Assembly (NCBI RefSeq): GCF_000828615.1
Contig: NZ_AP012273.1
Location: 1,488,001 to 1,552,000, forward strand
Source of the DNA: Thiolapillus brandeum
GTDB taxonomy: Bacteria > Pseudomonadota > Gammaproteobacteria > Chromatiales > Chromatiaceae
Reading direction: 5' to 3'
DNA length: 64,000 nucleotides
Part shown: piece after piece, positions 18,778 to 28,356 of the stretch
Layout: every line of letters begins with the position of its first letter
Position numbering within the stretch: the first letter of the stretch is position 1
Made by a program: the position numbers and the translations under genes
The notes under the pieces: model-generated
Told to the model about the DNA's origin: nothing
The model's database searches: none
The model's input: the letters and a program-made list of their open reading frames with translations, nothing else

Positions 18778-20162
18778 ATACCCCAAACAACGAGTGTAGA
18801 GCCGCTATCGGCACCCAATGGGAAACAAATCTCAGAAAGTATCGTGAGCATGCCAGCAATGCTGCCACAATGGTTGTGGAAGGCAGGGTCAAACGAATCG
18901 TTGGCCTCACCATAGAAGCTGTGGGCATCCATGCTCCGATTGGTGCGCGCTGCCGGATTCATACGGACAATACTGCGGTCGAATCTGAAGTGGTAGGGTT
19001 TGCCGGATCCAGCACCTATCTCATGCCGGCCGGCGACAGCCGTGGGCTGATGCCCAATGCCCGGGTGGTTCCGGGTGAGTCGTCCTATGATGCCAGGGTT
19101 GGTGACGGACTTCTGGGGCGCGTAGTCGATGCATCGGGCAATCCTTTGGATGGCCGGGGGCCTATCAACTACAGCCGCCGTCGTGCGTTGCTTGGACATC
19201 CGGTCAATCCCCTGAAGCGATGGCCCATCGATACACCTCTGGATGTGGGCGTGCGTTCCATCAATGCCATGCTGACCGTCGGGCGGGGGCAGCGCATCGG
19301 CCTGTTTGCCGGAAGTGGAGTCGGAAAGAGTGTGTTGCTGGGCATGATGACCAAATACACCAATGCCGATGTGGTTGTTGTAGGGCTCATCGGTGAACGT
19401 GGCCGGGAGGTAAAGGAGTTTGTAGAAAACATCCTTGGTGAATCCGGGCGCAAAAAGGCCGTAGTGGTGGCCAGTCCCGCCGACAATCCGCCTCTGTTGC
19501 GCATGCATGGTGCGTGGCTGGCCACTTCCATCGCTGAATATTATCGGGATCAGGGGAAGCATGTTCTGTTGCTGATGGATTCTCTCACCCGTTTTGCCCA
19601 GGCCCAGCGGGAGATTGCCCTGGCTATTGGTGAGCCTCCCGCAACCAAAGGTTATCCCCCATCGGCTTTTGCACGTCTTCCCCAACTGGTTGAAAGAGCA
19701 GGCAATGGTGAGCAGGGTGGGGGATCCATCACGGCGTTCTATACGGTACTGGCTGAAGGAGATGACCAGAATGATCCGGTAGTGGATTCCGCCAGAGCCA
19801 TTCTGGATGGACATGTGGTTCTATCCCGGGAACTTGCAGAAGGTGGGCATTATCCCGCCATTGATATCGAGGCATCCGTAAGCCGTGTCATGGGGGATAT
19901 CGTACCTGAGGAGCACATTCAGGCAGCCAGGCGGTTTCGTCAGTTGTATTCCACGTATCACAAGAATCAGGATTTGATCAGCGTTGGCGCCTACAAGTCC
20001 GGCAGTGACCCAAGAGTGGATGAAGCGATTCAGTATTACCCCAGGCTGGTTCATTTTCTGCAACAAAACCGTACTGAAGCAGAAGCCTTTGAGCAGAGCA
20101 TTCGGAAACTTCTGGCTGTGATCGGTCCGGATCAGAGTAAAGAGGAGCATGAAACAGAATGA
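18774..20162 (+). CDS. fliI: Flagellum-specific export ATPase FliI
   Basis: 462 aa. F1-beta-like hexameric ATPase of the export apparatus. Walker [18 protein letters not shown], Walker [19 protein letters not shown] and the catalytic [13 protein letters not shown] are intact. The N-terminus has the usual KIVGL-type segment ([13 protein letters not shown]). It lies between fliH and fliJ with 4-nt overlaps at both ends. Confidence 0.97.
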   Translation: MNTPNNECRAAIGTQWETNLRKYREHASNAATMVVEGRVKRIVGLTIEAVGIHAPIGARCRIHTDNTAVESEVVGFAGSSTYLMPAGDSRGLMPNARVVPGESSYDARVGDGLLGRVVDASGNPLDGRGPINYSRRRALLGHPVNPLKRWPIDTPLDVGVRSINAMLTVGRGQRIGLFAGSGVGKSVLLGMMTKYTNADVVVVGLIGERGREVKEFVENILGESGRKKAVVVASPADNPPLLRMHGAWLATSIAEYYRDQGKHVLLLMDSLTRFAQAQREIALAIGEPPATKGYPPSAFARLPQLVERAGNGEQGGGSITAFYTVLAEGDDQNDPVVDSARAILDGHVVLSRELAEGGHYPAIDIEASVSRVMGDIVPEEHIQAARRFRQLYSTYHKNQDLISVGAYKSGSDPRVDEAIQYYPRLVHFLQQNRTEAEAFEQSIRKLLAVIGPDQSKEEHETE

Positions 20163-20605
20163 ACCATGGGGATTCTCTTAAAACTGTTGCTCGCGTCGTG
20201 GGAAATGAAGAGCGTGAGATGGCCCGTAGAATGAGCGACTGCAGGACGAAACTGGAGACCGATGAGGAGCGGCTATTGTCTTTGCGCCAGTATCGGAAGC
20301 AGTATTTGAAAGGATTTCATGGGATGGAGGGTTGTTGTCTCAACCCGGTTCAGCTTCAGGACTACAGGGCTTTTCTGGCGAAACTGGATCAGGCTATTGC
20401 TGAGCAGCATCATATGGTGGAACAAAGCCGAGCAGCCTTCGAGTCCCTGCAACTCCAGTGGCAGAAGCTGCATGGTGAGAACAAGGCGCTACAGAAACTG
20501 ATTCTCAAACGACAGAAAAGCCAGCTGCTGGAACAGTCACGTAGAGAACAGAAAGAACTGGATGAACGAGCAGGCTGGGCGCATCGGAACAATGGGATGT
20601 CCTGA
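20159..20605 (+). CDS. fliJ: Flagellar export protein FliJ
   Basis: 148 aa, almost wholly coiled coil: [36 protein letters not shown], then long heptad-like helices to the C-terminus. FliJ is the central stalk of the FliI ATPase ring and an export chaperone. The assignment rests on coiled-coil character, length and the ATGA overlap with fliI. Last gene of this operon; the next gene is convergent, 10 nt away. Confidence 0.9.
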   Translation: MNHGDSLKTVARVVGNEEREMARRMSDCRTKLETDEERLLSLRQYRKQYLKGFHGMEGCCLNPVQLQDYRAFLAKLDQAIAEQHHMVEQSRAAFESLQLQWQKLHGENKALQKLILKRQKSQLLEQSRREQKELDERAGWAHRNNGMS

Positions 20606-20615
20606 ACAGGGTTTG

Positions 20616-23585
20616 TCAGGAACAGGCTGCGAGCCTCTTGTTTTTGGATCCGGCCATGAAATGCTGTGTTGCCAGCTGTGGTATATGCTCTGGTGGCACC
20701 GGCTTGCTGAAAAGATAGCCCTGTACCAGGTCACACGCCGTTTTTCTCAACACATCCACTTCCTGATCCTGCTCTACGCCTTCGGCAACCACCAGGTATC
20801 CCAGAGCATGGGCCAGATCAACGATGGAATGAAGCAGAATCGTTGAGTTGGTATCCTTGAACATATTGGAAATGAATACACGATCGATCTTGAGACTGTC
20901 GATGGGCAATGATTTCAGGGATGCCAGGGAAGAGTAGCCGGTACCAAAGTCATCGATACTGATCCTTACGCCCAGATCACGCAGTTTCTGGAAGATGCCA
21001 ATATTGTTTTCCGTGGTTTGCACCACATTTTCCGTGATCTCCAGTTCCAGACTGCTGGGAGACAGCCCGGTTTCCTCAAGGATGGACTCTACGGCAGGCA
21101 AGAGGGATGGATCGTTGAAATGCAGTGGCGATATGTTGACTGCCATGCGCAGCTCCGGAACGCCCTTCTCCTGCCAGTCTGCCACTTGCTTACAGGCGGT
21201 TTTCAGCACCCAATCTCCAATTGCGCGAATCATTCCGATCTGCTCTGCCAGATCGATGAACTGATCCGGAGGAATGAGTCCTCGTTCCGGATGCTGCCAG
21301 CGGATCAGTGCCTCCACACCGACTATCTTTCCCTGTTTCAGATCGATTTGCGGTTGATAGTACAGGGTCAGCTGGTCCAGTTCGATGGCCCTGCGCAGAT
21401 CCTGTTCCATTCGTAGCCGCTGCTCAGCTTCACGCGTGTGGGTTTTCTCATAGAATACATAGCGGTGTTTCCCCTGGTTTTTGGCGGCATACATGGCGCT
21501 GTCCGCAGCCTTGATGAGGGTATGAAGGTCACGGCCATCCTTGGGATAGCGGGCAATCCCGATGCTACACCGGGGGCGCAATTCCCCTGTCGATAGCACT
21601 ACCGGACGATTGATGGCCAGCAGGCTGCGGCGGGCCACCTCTGCGGCATCATTTTTCTGATTGACTTCGTTGATCAGAATGAAGAACTCGTCACCACTGA
21701 CACGAGCCAGGAAATCAGTTTCCCTCACTACACATTGCAGGCGCCGGGCAACTGCTTTAAGCAGTTTATCACCAACATTGTGGCCGAGGCTGTCGTTGAT
21801 GTCCTTGAAACCATCCAGGTCAAGGCAGAGCAGGGCAAATTCTCTTTGGTGTTTTTCGGCTGAGTGAATGGTATTGGTCATGTATTCATAGAAACAGGTT
21901 CTGCTGGCCAGACCGGTGAGTTCATCGGTGGTGGTCAGTTGATGCATTCTTCTTTCCGTGGCCTGTTTTTGCGTAATATCCTGCACCGTGCCAAGCAGCA
22001 CCTGAGTGGAATTGGGTGCCATTTCCAGTTCTTGATGTACCGTAATATTCGGACGGCCCTTCACGACCAACTGGTAGTTGAAAGGCTCCATTCTGTCCCC
22101 TGCAGTGGTGGCGATTATGGCGCTCCTCAAGTAGTTGCGATCCTTGCTGTGAACGTGCGCCAGATAGCGATCCAGGGAATATTGCTGTTCCTCTGCGGGA
22201 AGATTGAGCATTGCCGCCAGGTTTTCCGAGATTTCAAGGCTGTCGGCGCGGGAGTCCCATCTCCAGTAACCTAGCCCGGCCATGCGTTGTGCACTCAACA
22301 GCTTTTCCTGGTTTTCCAGGAGTTTTTTTGCATTCTGGCTGGCACGCAACTGAAAGCGTATGTGCTGCAGGAGCTGGGGATAGTTGACAGGTTTTATGAT
22401 AAAGCCGGATGCTCCCGCGGCATAGGCTTTTTCCACTGATTCATGGTTGTCCAACCCGGTAACCATTATCACTGGTATATCAGAAAGAGACGGGAATTTG
22501 AGCATGCGTGTGCAAACCTCATATCCATCCATGTTCTCCATGACCGCATCCAGCAGCACAAGATCGGGTTGATGACGCAGTGCCAGGGAAAGTGCTTTCG
22601 TGCCATAAGCTGCTTCCAGTACTTCATATCCGGCAGTGCTCAGGATGTCCCTGGTATTTTTTCGAAAGACCTGATCATCGTCCACTATCAGTAGTCTCTC
22701 CCTGTGAGAAGTACGGGACAGAGAGGCAAGGTGCTTTGATGATCCCGTTTGTTTTTCCAGAGCCTCTCGAAGAGCATCCATTGTAGGGGGCATGTTCTTG
22801 TCCATGTCCCTGGCAAGTCCCATCAACTCATCCCAGGATCCGGCTTGGGACAGTTTCTCCAGCAGCCGGCATTGTTCTGTCAGCTTGGTTGCCCCCAGCG
22901 TTGCGCTATAGTATTTCAGGTTGTGGGCAAGAAACCCCAGCCGTTTTCGATCCTGGTCTTTCAGGGCTTCCCGCACGGCATTCATGTCTTTTGGAGCTTG
23001 CTGCAGAAAATGGTTGATGGTGCGGGCCAGAATATCGCTTCCTGTTTCCTGCTCCAGTTCACGCATGCGTTCAATGGCGCGCCCATCCAGTGTCTTTTTC
23101 TTTGTGGTGGATTCGATGGCTCTTGTCTGGCTGTGTGTGGAAGACAAACCACAATCCCATACCATCAGCCAGTGGGCCAGTTTTCTTTCCAGATCCTGCT
23201 TTTTCAATGGCTTGCTGAGGAAATCATCCATTCCCACAGCCAGGCAGGCATTCCGCGTCCTATCGTCATCCGAAACCGTGAGGGCAATGATGGGGACTGG
23301 AGGGATACCTGCCGCTTCCTCCATATCGCGGATTCTCGTTGTGGCTTCCAGACCATCCGTGCCCGGCATGCGATAGTCCATGAGCACCAGATCGTACTTT
23401 TTTCTGGAATGGGCCTGTACTGCGTCTTCCCCGTTACAGACGATATCCACATCGCAACCCAGGGATTTCAGCATGACGCTGGCTATTTGCTGACTGACCT
23501 TGTTGTCTTCGGCCAAAAGTACAGTAACCCCACTTTCCGCTGAAGAATGTTTCCCAATAGTGGCGTGAAGATGATGATTGTCCAT
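20616..23585 (-). CDS. Multidomain phosphorelay / cyclic-di-GMP protein: REC-HPt-REC-PAS-GGDEF-EAL
   Basis: 989 aa, no membrane segments. Receiver 1 (about 20-140; acidic pair ED at 26-27, phospho-Asp70, Lys125). HPt (about 165-275; phospho-His221 in FLAHNLKYYSATLGA). Receiver 2 (about 296-412; DDD at 302-304, Asp346, Lys398). PAS-like region (about 435-540). GGDEF (about 550-715) with the variant SGDEF at 630-634. EAL (about 725-980) with VEALIRW, ITENVV, DDFGTGYSS and EGVE intact, so phosphodiesterase activity is likely and cyclase activity possible. No kinase domain: it must receive phosphate from a separate kinase. It lies on the opposite strand between fliJ and fliK, which suggests control of motility by c-di-GMP. 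Confidence 0.93.
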   Translation of the reverse strand: MDNHHLHATIGKHSSAESGVTVLLAEDNKVSQQIASVMLKSLGCDVDIVCNGEDAVQAHSRKKYDLVLMDYRMPGTDGLEATTRIRDMEEAAGIPPVPIIALTVSDDDRTRNACLAVGMDDFLSKPLKKQDLERKLAHWLMVWDCGLSSTHSQTRAIESTTKKKTLDGRAIERMRELEQETGSDILARTINHFLQQAPKDMNAVREALKDQDRKRLGFLAHNLKYYSATLGATKLTEQCRLLEKLSQAGSWDELMGLARDMDKNMPPTMDALREALEKQTGSSKHLASLSRTSHRERLLIVDDDQVFRKNTRDILSTAGYEVLEAAYGTKALSLALRHQPDLVLLDAVMENMDGYEVCTRMLKFPSLSDIPVIMVTGLDNHESVEKAYAAGASGFIIKPVNYPQLLQHIRFQLRASQNAKKLLENQEKLLSAQRMAGLGYWRWDSRADSLEISENLAAMLNLPAEEQQYSLDRYLAHVHSKDRNYLRSAIIATTAGDRMEPFNYQLVVKGRPNITVHQELEMAPNSTQVLLGTVQDITQKQATERRMHQLTTTDELTGLASRTCFYEYMTNTIHSAEKHQREFALLCLDLDGFKDINDSLGHNVGDKLLKAVARRLQCVVRETDFLARVSGDEFFILINEVNQKNDAAEVARRSLLAINRPVVLSTGELRPRCSIGIARYPKDGRDLHTLIKAADSAMYAAKNQGKHRYVFYEKTHTREAEQRLRMEQDLRRAIELDQLTLYYQPQIDLKQGKIVGVEALIRWQHPERGLIPPDQFIDLAEQIGMIRAIGDWVLKTACKQVADWQEKGVPELRMAVNISPLHFNDPSLLPAVESILEETGLSPSSLELEITENVVQTTENNIGIFQKLRDLGVRISIDDFGTGYSSLASLKSLPIDSLKIDRVFISNMFKDTNSTILLHSIVDLAHALGYLVVAEGVEQDQEVDVLRKTACDLVQGYLFSKPVPPEHIPQLATQHFMAGSKNKRLAACS

Positions 23586-23759
23586 GAAACCAAGCCCTTA
23601 GCCGTTATGTATGACTTTTCTCCTATCCGATAGTCAGGATAAAAGCATCGCTGTCCGGGAATGCTATCGGCCATGCCGTATTTTTCTTAACGAACTTTTG
23701 GAAGGAGGTGGGGCTGTTCCGGCATCCCGGGACAAAACATGCCTATCCGCCATAGGAGT

Positions 23760-23775
23760 TGGCATTGATATTGCT
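23760..23775 (+). promoter_or_regulatory. Sigma-54 promoter upstream of fliK
   Basis: TGGCATTGATATTGCT has GG-N10-GC spacing and the TGGCA/TTGCT core, 44 nt before the fliK ATG. It closely resembles the sites before fliD and fliL. The rest of the 23586-23818 gap shows no other feature. Confidence 0.82.
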
Positions 23776-23818
23776 TTATCAATGCATAGACACAATCACC
23801 ATTTGCGGGGCATGTGGA

Positions 23819-25666
23819 ATGGATTTTTCGTTTTTAGGGCTTGGCTTGTCATATTCCGTTGATGGTGGCGACTATGCCTCCTCGGAGATGGAAGATGGCA
23901 AGCAGCTGTTATTCAAAGACAAACTCCTTTCTGACAAACATGCCGGAGGGTTTTCGGAGGTTTTCAGGCATACCTTGAGCGCTGGTTTTGGAAATGGTTT
24001 GCCCGGTGCTCTGCCACCGGAAGCTTTGCCATCAACCGGCAAGACCTTGCCGGAGGGCAATGACATGAATGCTGAAACGGATAGGATTCCGGTCAATATC
24101 CTGGAGTTTGATACGGACGACTCCCTATACCTGGAAGATGACAACGAATCATCCGAAGACTTGGCCGATGGGGAAATTCTGGAATCCTGGTCAAATGGCC
24201 CGGCTAGTCCCCTGGTTCAGGATGTCAACCTATCAATTTTACCTGAAACTGCCGAAGACAAAGGAGAACTGGCCCTTTGGAGGATGGAAAACGCAACCAT
24301 GCATCCATTTTCCGGGAAGCTGTCCCGGGAAGAAACTTTCCCGAAGGACAGTTCGATGAATGGCCTGGCTGCTGCTGAAACCACGGATCATTTTTGGGAT
24401 GACGGGATATTTCCAGCAGTGAAGGATTCGGTGGCAGGGATGAAAAGTCGCTGGCTACAGAAGGAAACACCGGGTCTCATTGGTGAAAAGCTATTGCCGC
24501 ATGAAGGAATGTCCGGGAATATTCTGAGCGCAACAATCCCAACCTCTTCAACAACGAAGCTTGTGTCCGCAGGTTATGCACCTGGGATTTCAGCCGGAGA
24601 GGTATCCAGGGGGATCGGATCCGTTTCTTCACCATGGGGAGACGATGGCGTAACCGTATCAATAATGGGAGGACGCGCAGGGAAGGGGAGAAACGACAGT
24701 AGCATCTCCCTCTCAGTCCTCCAGAAGGAAGATATGAAGGCGGTCTCAAGCAACGGGCGGGCAGATGGGGCTCATAACCGCTACAACCTCGCCGAATTGT
24801 CTCCGCCGGGTTTGCAGCGTATACCAATGGGGCAACCGGCAACTACACAGATGGGCGTTGAGACTGATGTGGCAGCGGCTATTCCGCTAGGCTCAGGTGG
24901 GCCTGGTGCTCCACAATCAATGATCGGCAAAATCTCTGGTGAGGGGAAAAGAGGCGAAAAGTTGAATGATTCCAGGGCAAATTTGAACATGTCTCATGAT
25001 TCACTTTCACAGCTTCAGGATTCCCGGAAAACACCGCCAGGCTCGACCCTTGAGGCACCTGCGGTGTCAACAGCCACAAGGAACCCTCCTGAGTCAGCAG
25101 CGCCGGTCAGCCTGCGGGGGGAACGGCAAGACAGTCTTGCAGCATTGGCGGCAGGGCAGGTTTCCGTACATGGTGGCGCAATGTCCGATAACTCAGTAAC
25201 TGGTACCATGCCGAAGCAAGTGGAAATCGGCGTCCCCCTGGGGCACATGGCCTGGGAGCAGAATCTTGCCAGACAGGTATTGCAGGCAGGAAAGAAGCAG
25301 CTTCATCAGCTGCATATCAAATTGAATCCGTCACACCTGGGAAGTCTTGAGATCAAACTGCATGTGGATGGCGACTCGGCCAATATTGCCTTTTCCAGTC
25401 AACATGCAGCGGTTCGGGAAGCTGTCGAAGTGAGCCTTCCACGACTCAAGGAAATGTTTGCCGGTAGTGGTATCAATCTCGGTAATGTTGATGTGGGTGG
25501 GCAGGACACCGGCAGAGAGGGGGGGCAGGGCATGCAGGGTGGAGATTCCCTCCCTGATGGAACGTACCCGGTAGAGGGCAATGAAGAGTATCCAGGCACC
25601 GCGGAAAAACTGACTGCTTCCCAAAGCAACGGTGCCGGGGATCAATTGCTGGACTATTACGCTTAA
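23819..25666 (+). CDS. fliK: Flagellar hook-length control protein FliK
   Basis: 615 aa from the ATG at 23819 (MDFSFLGLGLSYSVDGGDYA); earlier in-frame codons lie on the sigma-54 site. As usual for FliK, the long N-terminal and central part (to about residue 470) is low-complexity and unconserved. The C-terminal domain (about 475-565) is recognisable: RQVLQAGKKQLHQLHIKLNPSHLGSLEIKLHVDGDSANIAFSS. FliK acts as molecular ruler and switches export from hook to filament proteins. Its TAA stop is the first codon of structured repeat copy C. Confidence 0.93.
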   Translation: MDFSFLGLGLSYSVDGGDYASSEMEDGKQLLFKDKLLSDKHAGGFSEVFRHTLSAGFGNGLPGALPPEALPSTGKTLPEGNDMNAETDRIPVNILEFDTDDSLYLEDDNESSEDLADGEILESWSNGPASPLVQDVNLSILPETAEDKGELALWRMENATMHPFSGKLSREETFPKDSSMNGLAAAETTDHFWDDGIFPAVKDSVAGMKSRWLQKETPGLIGEKLLPHEGMSGNILSATIPTSSTTKLVSAGYAPGISAGEVSRGIGSVSSPWGDDGVTVSIMGGRAGKGRNDSSISLSVLQKEDMKAVSSNGRADGAHNRYNLAELSPPGLQRIPMGQPATTQMGVETDVAAAIPLGSGGPGAPQSMIGKISGEGKRGEKLNDSRANLNMSHDSLSQLQDSRKTPPGSTLEAPAVSTATRNPPESAAPVSLRGERQDSLAALAAGQVSVHGGAMSDNSVTGTMPKQVEIGVPLGHMAWEQNLARQVLQAGKKQLHQLHIKLNPSHLGSLEIKLHVDGDSANIAFSSQHAAVREAVEVSLPRLKEMFAGSGINLGNVDVGGQDTGREGGQGMQGGDSLPDGTYPVEGNEEYPGTAEKLTASQSNGAGDQLLDYYA

Positions 25667-25825
25667 CAAGGATGTTGAAAAAGCCCTTCCATGGGCTTTT
25701 TCAACTCGGAAAGACAAAAATGCGATTTTGTCTTTCCTCCATTTTCAATGACTGATGGCCATTGAAAATGGCCGCACATCCTTGTGCGGCAATCAGGCTG
25801 TTGAAAAAGTCCTTCCCTGGTCTGT
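25664..25825 (+). repeat. Structured repeat, copy C (right end altered)
   Basis: It starts TAACAAGGATGTTG, with the TAA serving as the fliK stop. Stems one to four are intact (GTTGAAAAAGCCC/GGGCTTTTTCAAC; GGAAAGACAAAA/TTTTGTCTTTCC; CATTTTCAATG/CATTGAAAATG; CCGCAC/GTGCGG). The fifth stem's left arm CAGGCTGTTGAAAAA is followed by GTCCTTCCCTGG, resembling the left end of another unit rather than the usual closing arm. The rest of 25830-26250 has no supported gene. Confidence 0.85.
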
Positions 25826-26251
25826 TCAATCACCAGGCCCCAGGCTTCCGCCGTTACCTGTTTCCCTGAATCATTGTAAACAATGGGCCGATGATTCAAG
25901 GAACAGGAACAACGCACTTCCCTCGTGACTGGGACTGCGCATCTCTTGAGAGACAAGTCTATAAACCGTCTCCTTCTCCTATATATCCGTCAAGTAACTG
26001 GCATGCCACCGACAATTATTCAACGCACCTGGGTACGTCCGGGATTGATACTCTCAATCGACCGGGCAAGGTGAACCGTACTGTCACTTGCCTGATCAGC
26101 CGCAACATGCCCGAAGAAAAAATAAAAAATAATATTTTCAAGAACATGCGATGAATCCGGGGTGTTTTTCTGTGTGGGTCTATGAGTTGTGGCCATGAAC
26201 CGGGAACCCATTCTGTTTCCTGAAGGGACAAATGTTTTTCAAACCCACAGT

Positions 26252-26267
26252 TGGCATGACTCCTGCA
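26252..26267 (+). promoter_or_regulatory. Sigma-54 promoter upstream of fliL
   Basis: TGGCATGACTCCTGCA shows the GG-N10-GC RpoN pattern 41 nt before fliL. It would drive the long fliLMNOPQR-flhB unit and may reach further. The upstream part of the 642-nt gap is the repeat plus AT-rich DNA without coding signs. Confidence 0.82.
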
Positions 26268-26308
26268 TTCCATAAACACATGAATGTAATTGTCTGGAAG
26301 GACTAATC

Positions 26309-26860
26309 ATGGCGAAGAAAGAAGATCTGGATCTGGATGTGGAGGGAAAAGGAAAGAAATCCTCCAAAAGCAAACTCATTGTCATTCTTCTCGTGGGAAT
26401 TCTGGTTCTGGGAGGTGGTGGTGGTGCCGCCTGGTATTTCCTGGTAATGAAAGGCGATGCATCAGCACAAGATGTTGATGCAGATATGGAAGATGTTGAG
26501 CAACCCGTAGTAAGAAAGAAAAAGAGGAGGAAGAGTAACGAGCCTCCGCTGTTTACCGGCCTGGATCCGGCGTTCGTCGTGAGCTTCAAGGATCAAAGTC
26601 ATGCCCGCTTTATGCAGCTGAGTGTAGAGCTGATGTCCCGGGACCCTGAGGTAATCGAAGCGGTAGACCAGTACAAGCCCATGCTGCGCAATAACCTGTT
26701 GCTACTGTTCAGTTCCCAGAAGTATGAGGACGTGATTACCCGTGAGGGAAAGGAAAAACTGCTGGAACAGTCTCTGGAAGAAGTGAATCGCACCTTGGCT
26801 GATGAAGCAGGTATGGACGGTGTCGAAGCGGTTTACTTTACCGCTTTCGTGGCCCAGTAA
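26309..26860 (+). CDS. fliL: Flagellar basal body-associated protein FliL
   Basis: 183 aa. A charged cytoplasmic start (to about residue 24) precedes one membrane segment (KLIVILLVGILVLGGGGGAAWYFLV), a Lys/Arg-rich linker and a periplasmic FliL domain (FTGLDPAFVVSFKDQSHARFMQLSVELMSRD). FliL surrounds the stator units. The start follows GGAAGGACTAATC. fliM begins 5 nt after the stop. Confidence 0.95.
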   Translation: MAKKEDLDLDVEGKGKKSSKSKLIVILLVGILVLGGGGGAAWYFLVMKGDASAQDVDADMEDVEQPVVRKKKRRKSNEPPLFTGLDPAFVVSFKDQSHARFMQLSVELMSRDPEVIEAVDQYKPMLRNNLLLLFSSQKYEDVITREGKEKLLEQSLEEVNRTLADEAGMDGVEAVYFTAFVAQ

Positions 26861-26865
26861 TCGCC

Positions 26866-27885
26866 ATGTCAGGGAAAAGCGTACTTTCTCAGGAAGAAAT
26901 TGATGCCCTGCTGGTTGGGGTAGAGAGTGGTGAGGTAGAAGCGGGCACTGGGCTTTCCGGAGCAAATATGGAGATCCAGCCCTTTGATTTCAACGACCAG
27001 GAGTATCTGCCGAGAAATCAGCTGCCAGTGCTGGATACCATCCATCAGCGTTTTGTTCGGCATTTCACCATCAGCCTGTACCGGCTATTGAAGCATACGC
27101 CGATTATGGCCTTGGGTGAACCCAAGCTTATCAAGTACGCCGAATACATGGACACGCTGGATATGCCATCCAGCATCAATCTTCTCCAGTTGAACACCCT
27201 GGCCGGCAAGATGCTACTGGTAATGGATGCCAACCTGGTGTTCATCGCCGTGGACAACTACTTTGGCGGTGAGGGACGTTTTCAGACCGGCCGGGTGAGT
27301 GCTGAGTTCACGCCTACCGAGCGAAGGGTTATTCAGCTTATCGTTGATCTGGCCATGGATGATCTGGCCAAGGCCTGGGCACCGGTTGCTCCCTTGACGT
27401 TTGACTACGACAAAATGGAAGCCAATCCCCATTTCGTGAATATCACAACACCTTCCGAACTGGTAGCAGTGACCAGCATGGAGATAACCCTTGGTGGAGG
27501 AGGTGGTGTATTTGAGTTGGCCATACCCCTGAATTTGCTGGAGCCGCTCAGGGACCGCATGGAACCGGGCATGCCAACGATGGAAAGTGAAGATGACAGC
27601 TCCTGGCGTAAGGCATTGCAGGCCGATCTGCTCCAGGCCAGGGTGGATCTGGACAGTGCCCTGGTCGAGATACCCAAAACCCTGGGAGAGATTCTGCGTC
27701 TGCAGCCGGGCGATGTCATACCCATAGACCTGGATGACTGTGTAAGCCTCAAGGCCGCAGGAGTGCCTGTGGTCAAGGGCGCTTTTGGCATTGCTAAAGG
27801 CAGGAATGCCATAAAGATACTGGAACCGCTTTCTCATGAGCGGTCACAAGCAACAGGTAAGAGTACAGGAGCCAATTATGAGTGA
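26866..27885 (+). CDS. fliM: Flagellar motor switch protein FliM
   Basis: 339 aa. The extreme N-terminus carries the CheY-binding motif (LSQEEIDALL), the middle is the CheC-like FliG-binding domain (GRFQTGRVSAEFTPTERRVIQLIVDLAMDDLAKAW), and the C-terminus is the SpoA domain that pairs with FliN (LGEILRLQPGDVIPIDLDD). The intact CheY motif implies chemotaxis control although no che gene is in the window. fliN overlaps its last 8 nt. Confidence 0.97.
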   Translation: MSGKSVLSQEEIDALLVGVESGEVEAGTGLSGANMEIQPFDFNDQEYLPRNQLPVLDTIHQRFVRHFTISLYRLLKHTPIMALGEPKLIKYAEYMDTLDMPSSINLLQLNTLAGKMLLVMDANLVFIAVDNYFGGEGRFQTGRVSAEFTPTERRVIQLIVDLAMDDLAKAWAPVAPLTFDYDKMEANPHFVNITTPSELVAVTSMEITLGGGGGVFELAIPLNLLEPLRDRMEPGMPTMESEDDSSWRKALQADLLQARVDLDSALVEIPKTLGEILRLQPGDVIPIDLDDCVSLKAAGVPVVKGAFGIAKGRNAIKILEPLSHERSQATGKSTGANYE

Positions 27886-28342
27886 GCAAGCAGCTACGAA
27901 TTCAGCGGAATCAGAGGTGTTTTCAGAAGTGGAAATGTCGCCGCCCAAGGATATTGATAAAGATGCTCCCTCATCACCCACAGAGGCTGAAGCCCCGGGA
28001 ACGGATGAGGGTAGCAAAGAGCCGGAGTACCGGAATGCGGAATTCGAGCCCCTTGAGAATGAAGCTGGACTTGAGAGCATTGAGCCCAATCTGGATGTCA
28101 TTCTCAACATACCCGTGACCCTTTCCATGCAGATCGGCAAAACAAGAATGACCATCGAGGAATTGATGCGTTTGAATCGGGGATCTGTAGTCAAGTTGGA
28201 CAGAATGGCAGGTGAACCCATGGATGTCCTGGTGAATGGAACCCTGATTGCTCATGGTGAAGTGGTAGTGGTGAATGACAAATTTGGAATACGGCTTCTG
28301 GATGTCATTAGTCCTGCTGAAAGAGTGAAGAAACTGCGATAG
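27878..28342 (+). CDS. fliN: Flagellar motor switch protein FliN
   Basis: 154 aa from the ATG at 27878 (CAGGAGCCAATT upstream), overlapping fliM by 8 nt. The N-terminal 75 residues are an acidic, Ser/Pro/Glu-rich extension. The C-terminal SpoA domain is typical: ILNIPVTLSMQIGKTRMTIEELMRLNRGSVVKLDRMAGEPMDVLVNGTLIAHGEVVVVNDKFGIRLLDVIS. It builds the lower C ring with FliM. Confidence 0.96.
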   Translation: MSEQAATNSAESEVFSEVEMSPPKDIDKDAPSSPTEAEAPGTDEGSKEPEYRNAEFEPLENEAGLESIEPNLDVILNIPVTLSMQIGKTRMTIEELMRLNRGSVVKLDRMAGEPMDVLVNGTLIAHGEVVVVNDKFGIRLLDVISPAERVKKLR

Positions 28343-28356
28343 GACATACAGGGAAG

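Noticed and set aside
25891-26154. 87-codon frame in the fliK-fliL gap
   Set aside because: No ribosome-binding site, no family resemblance, AT-rich 3' end, and it lies upstream of the fliL promoter region.
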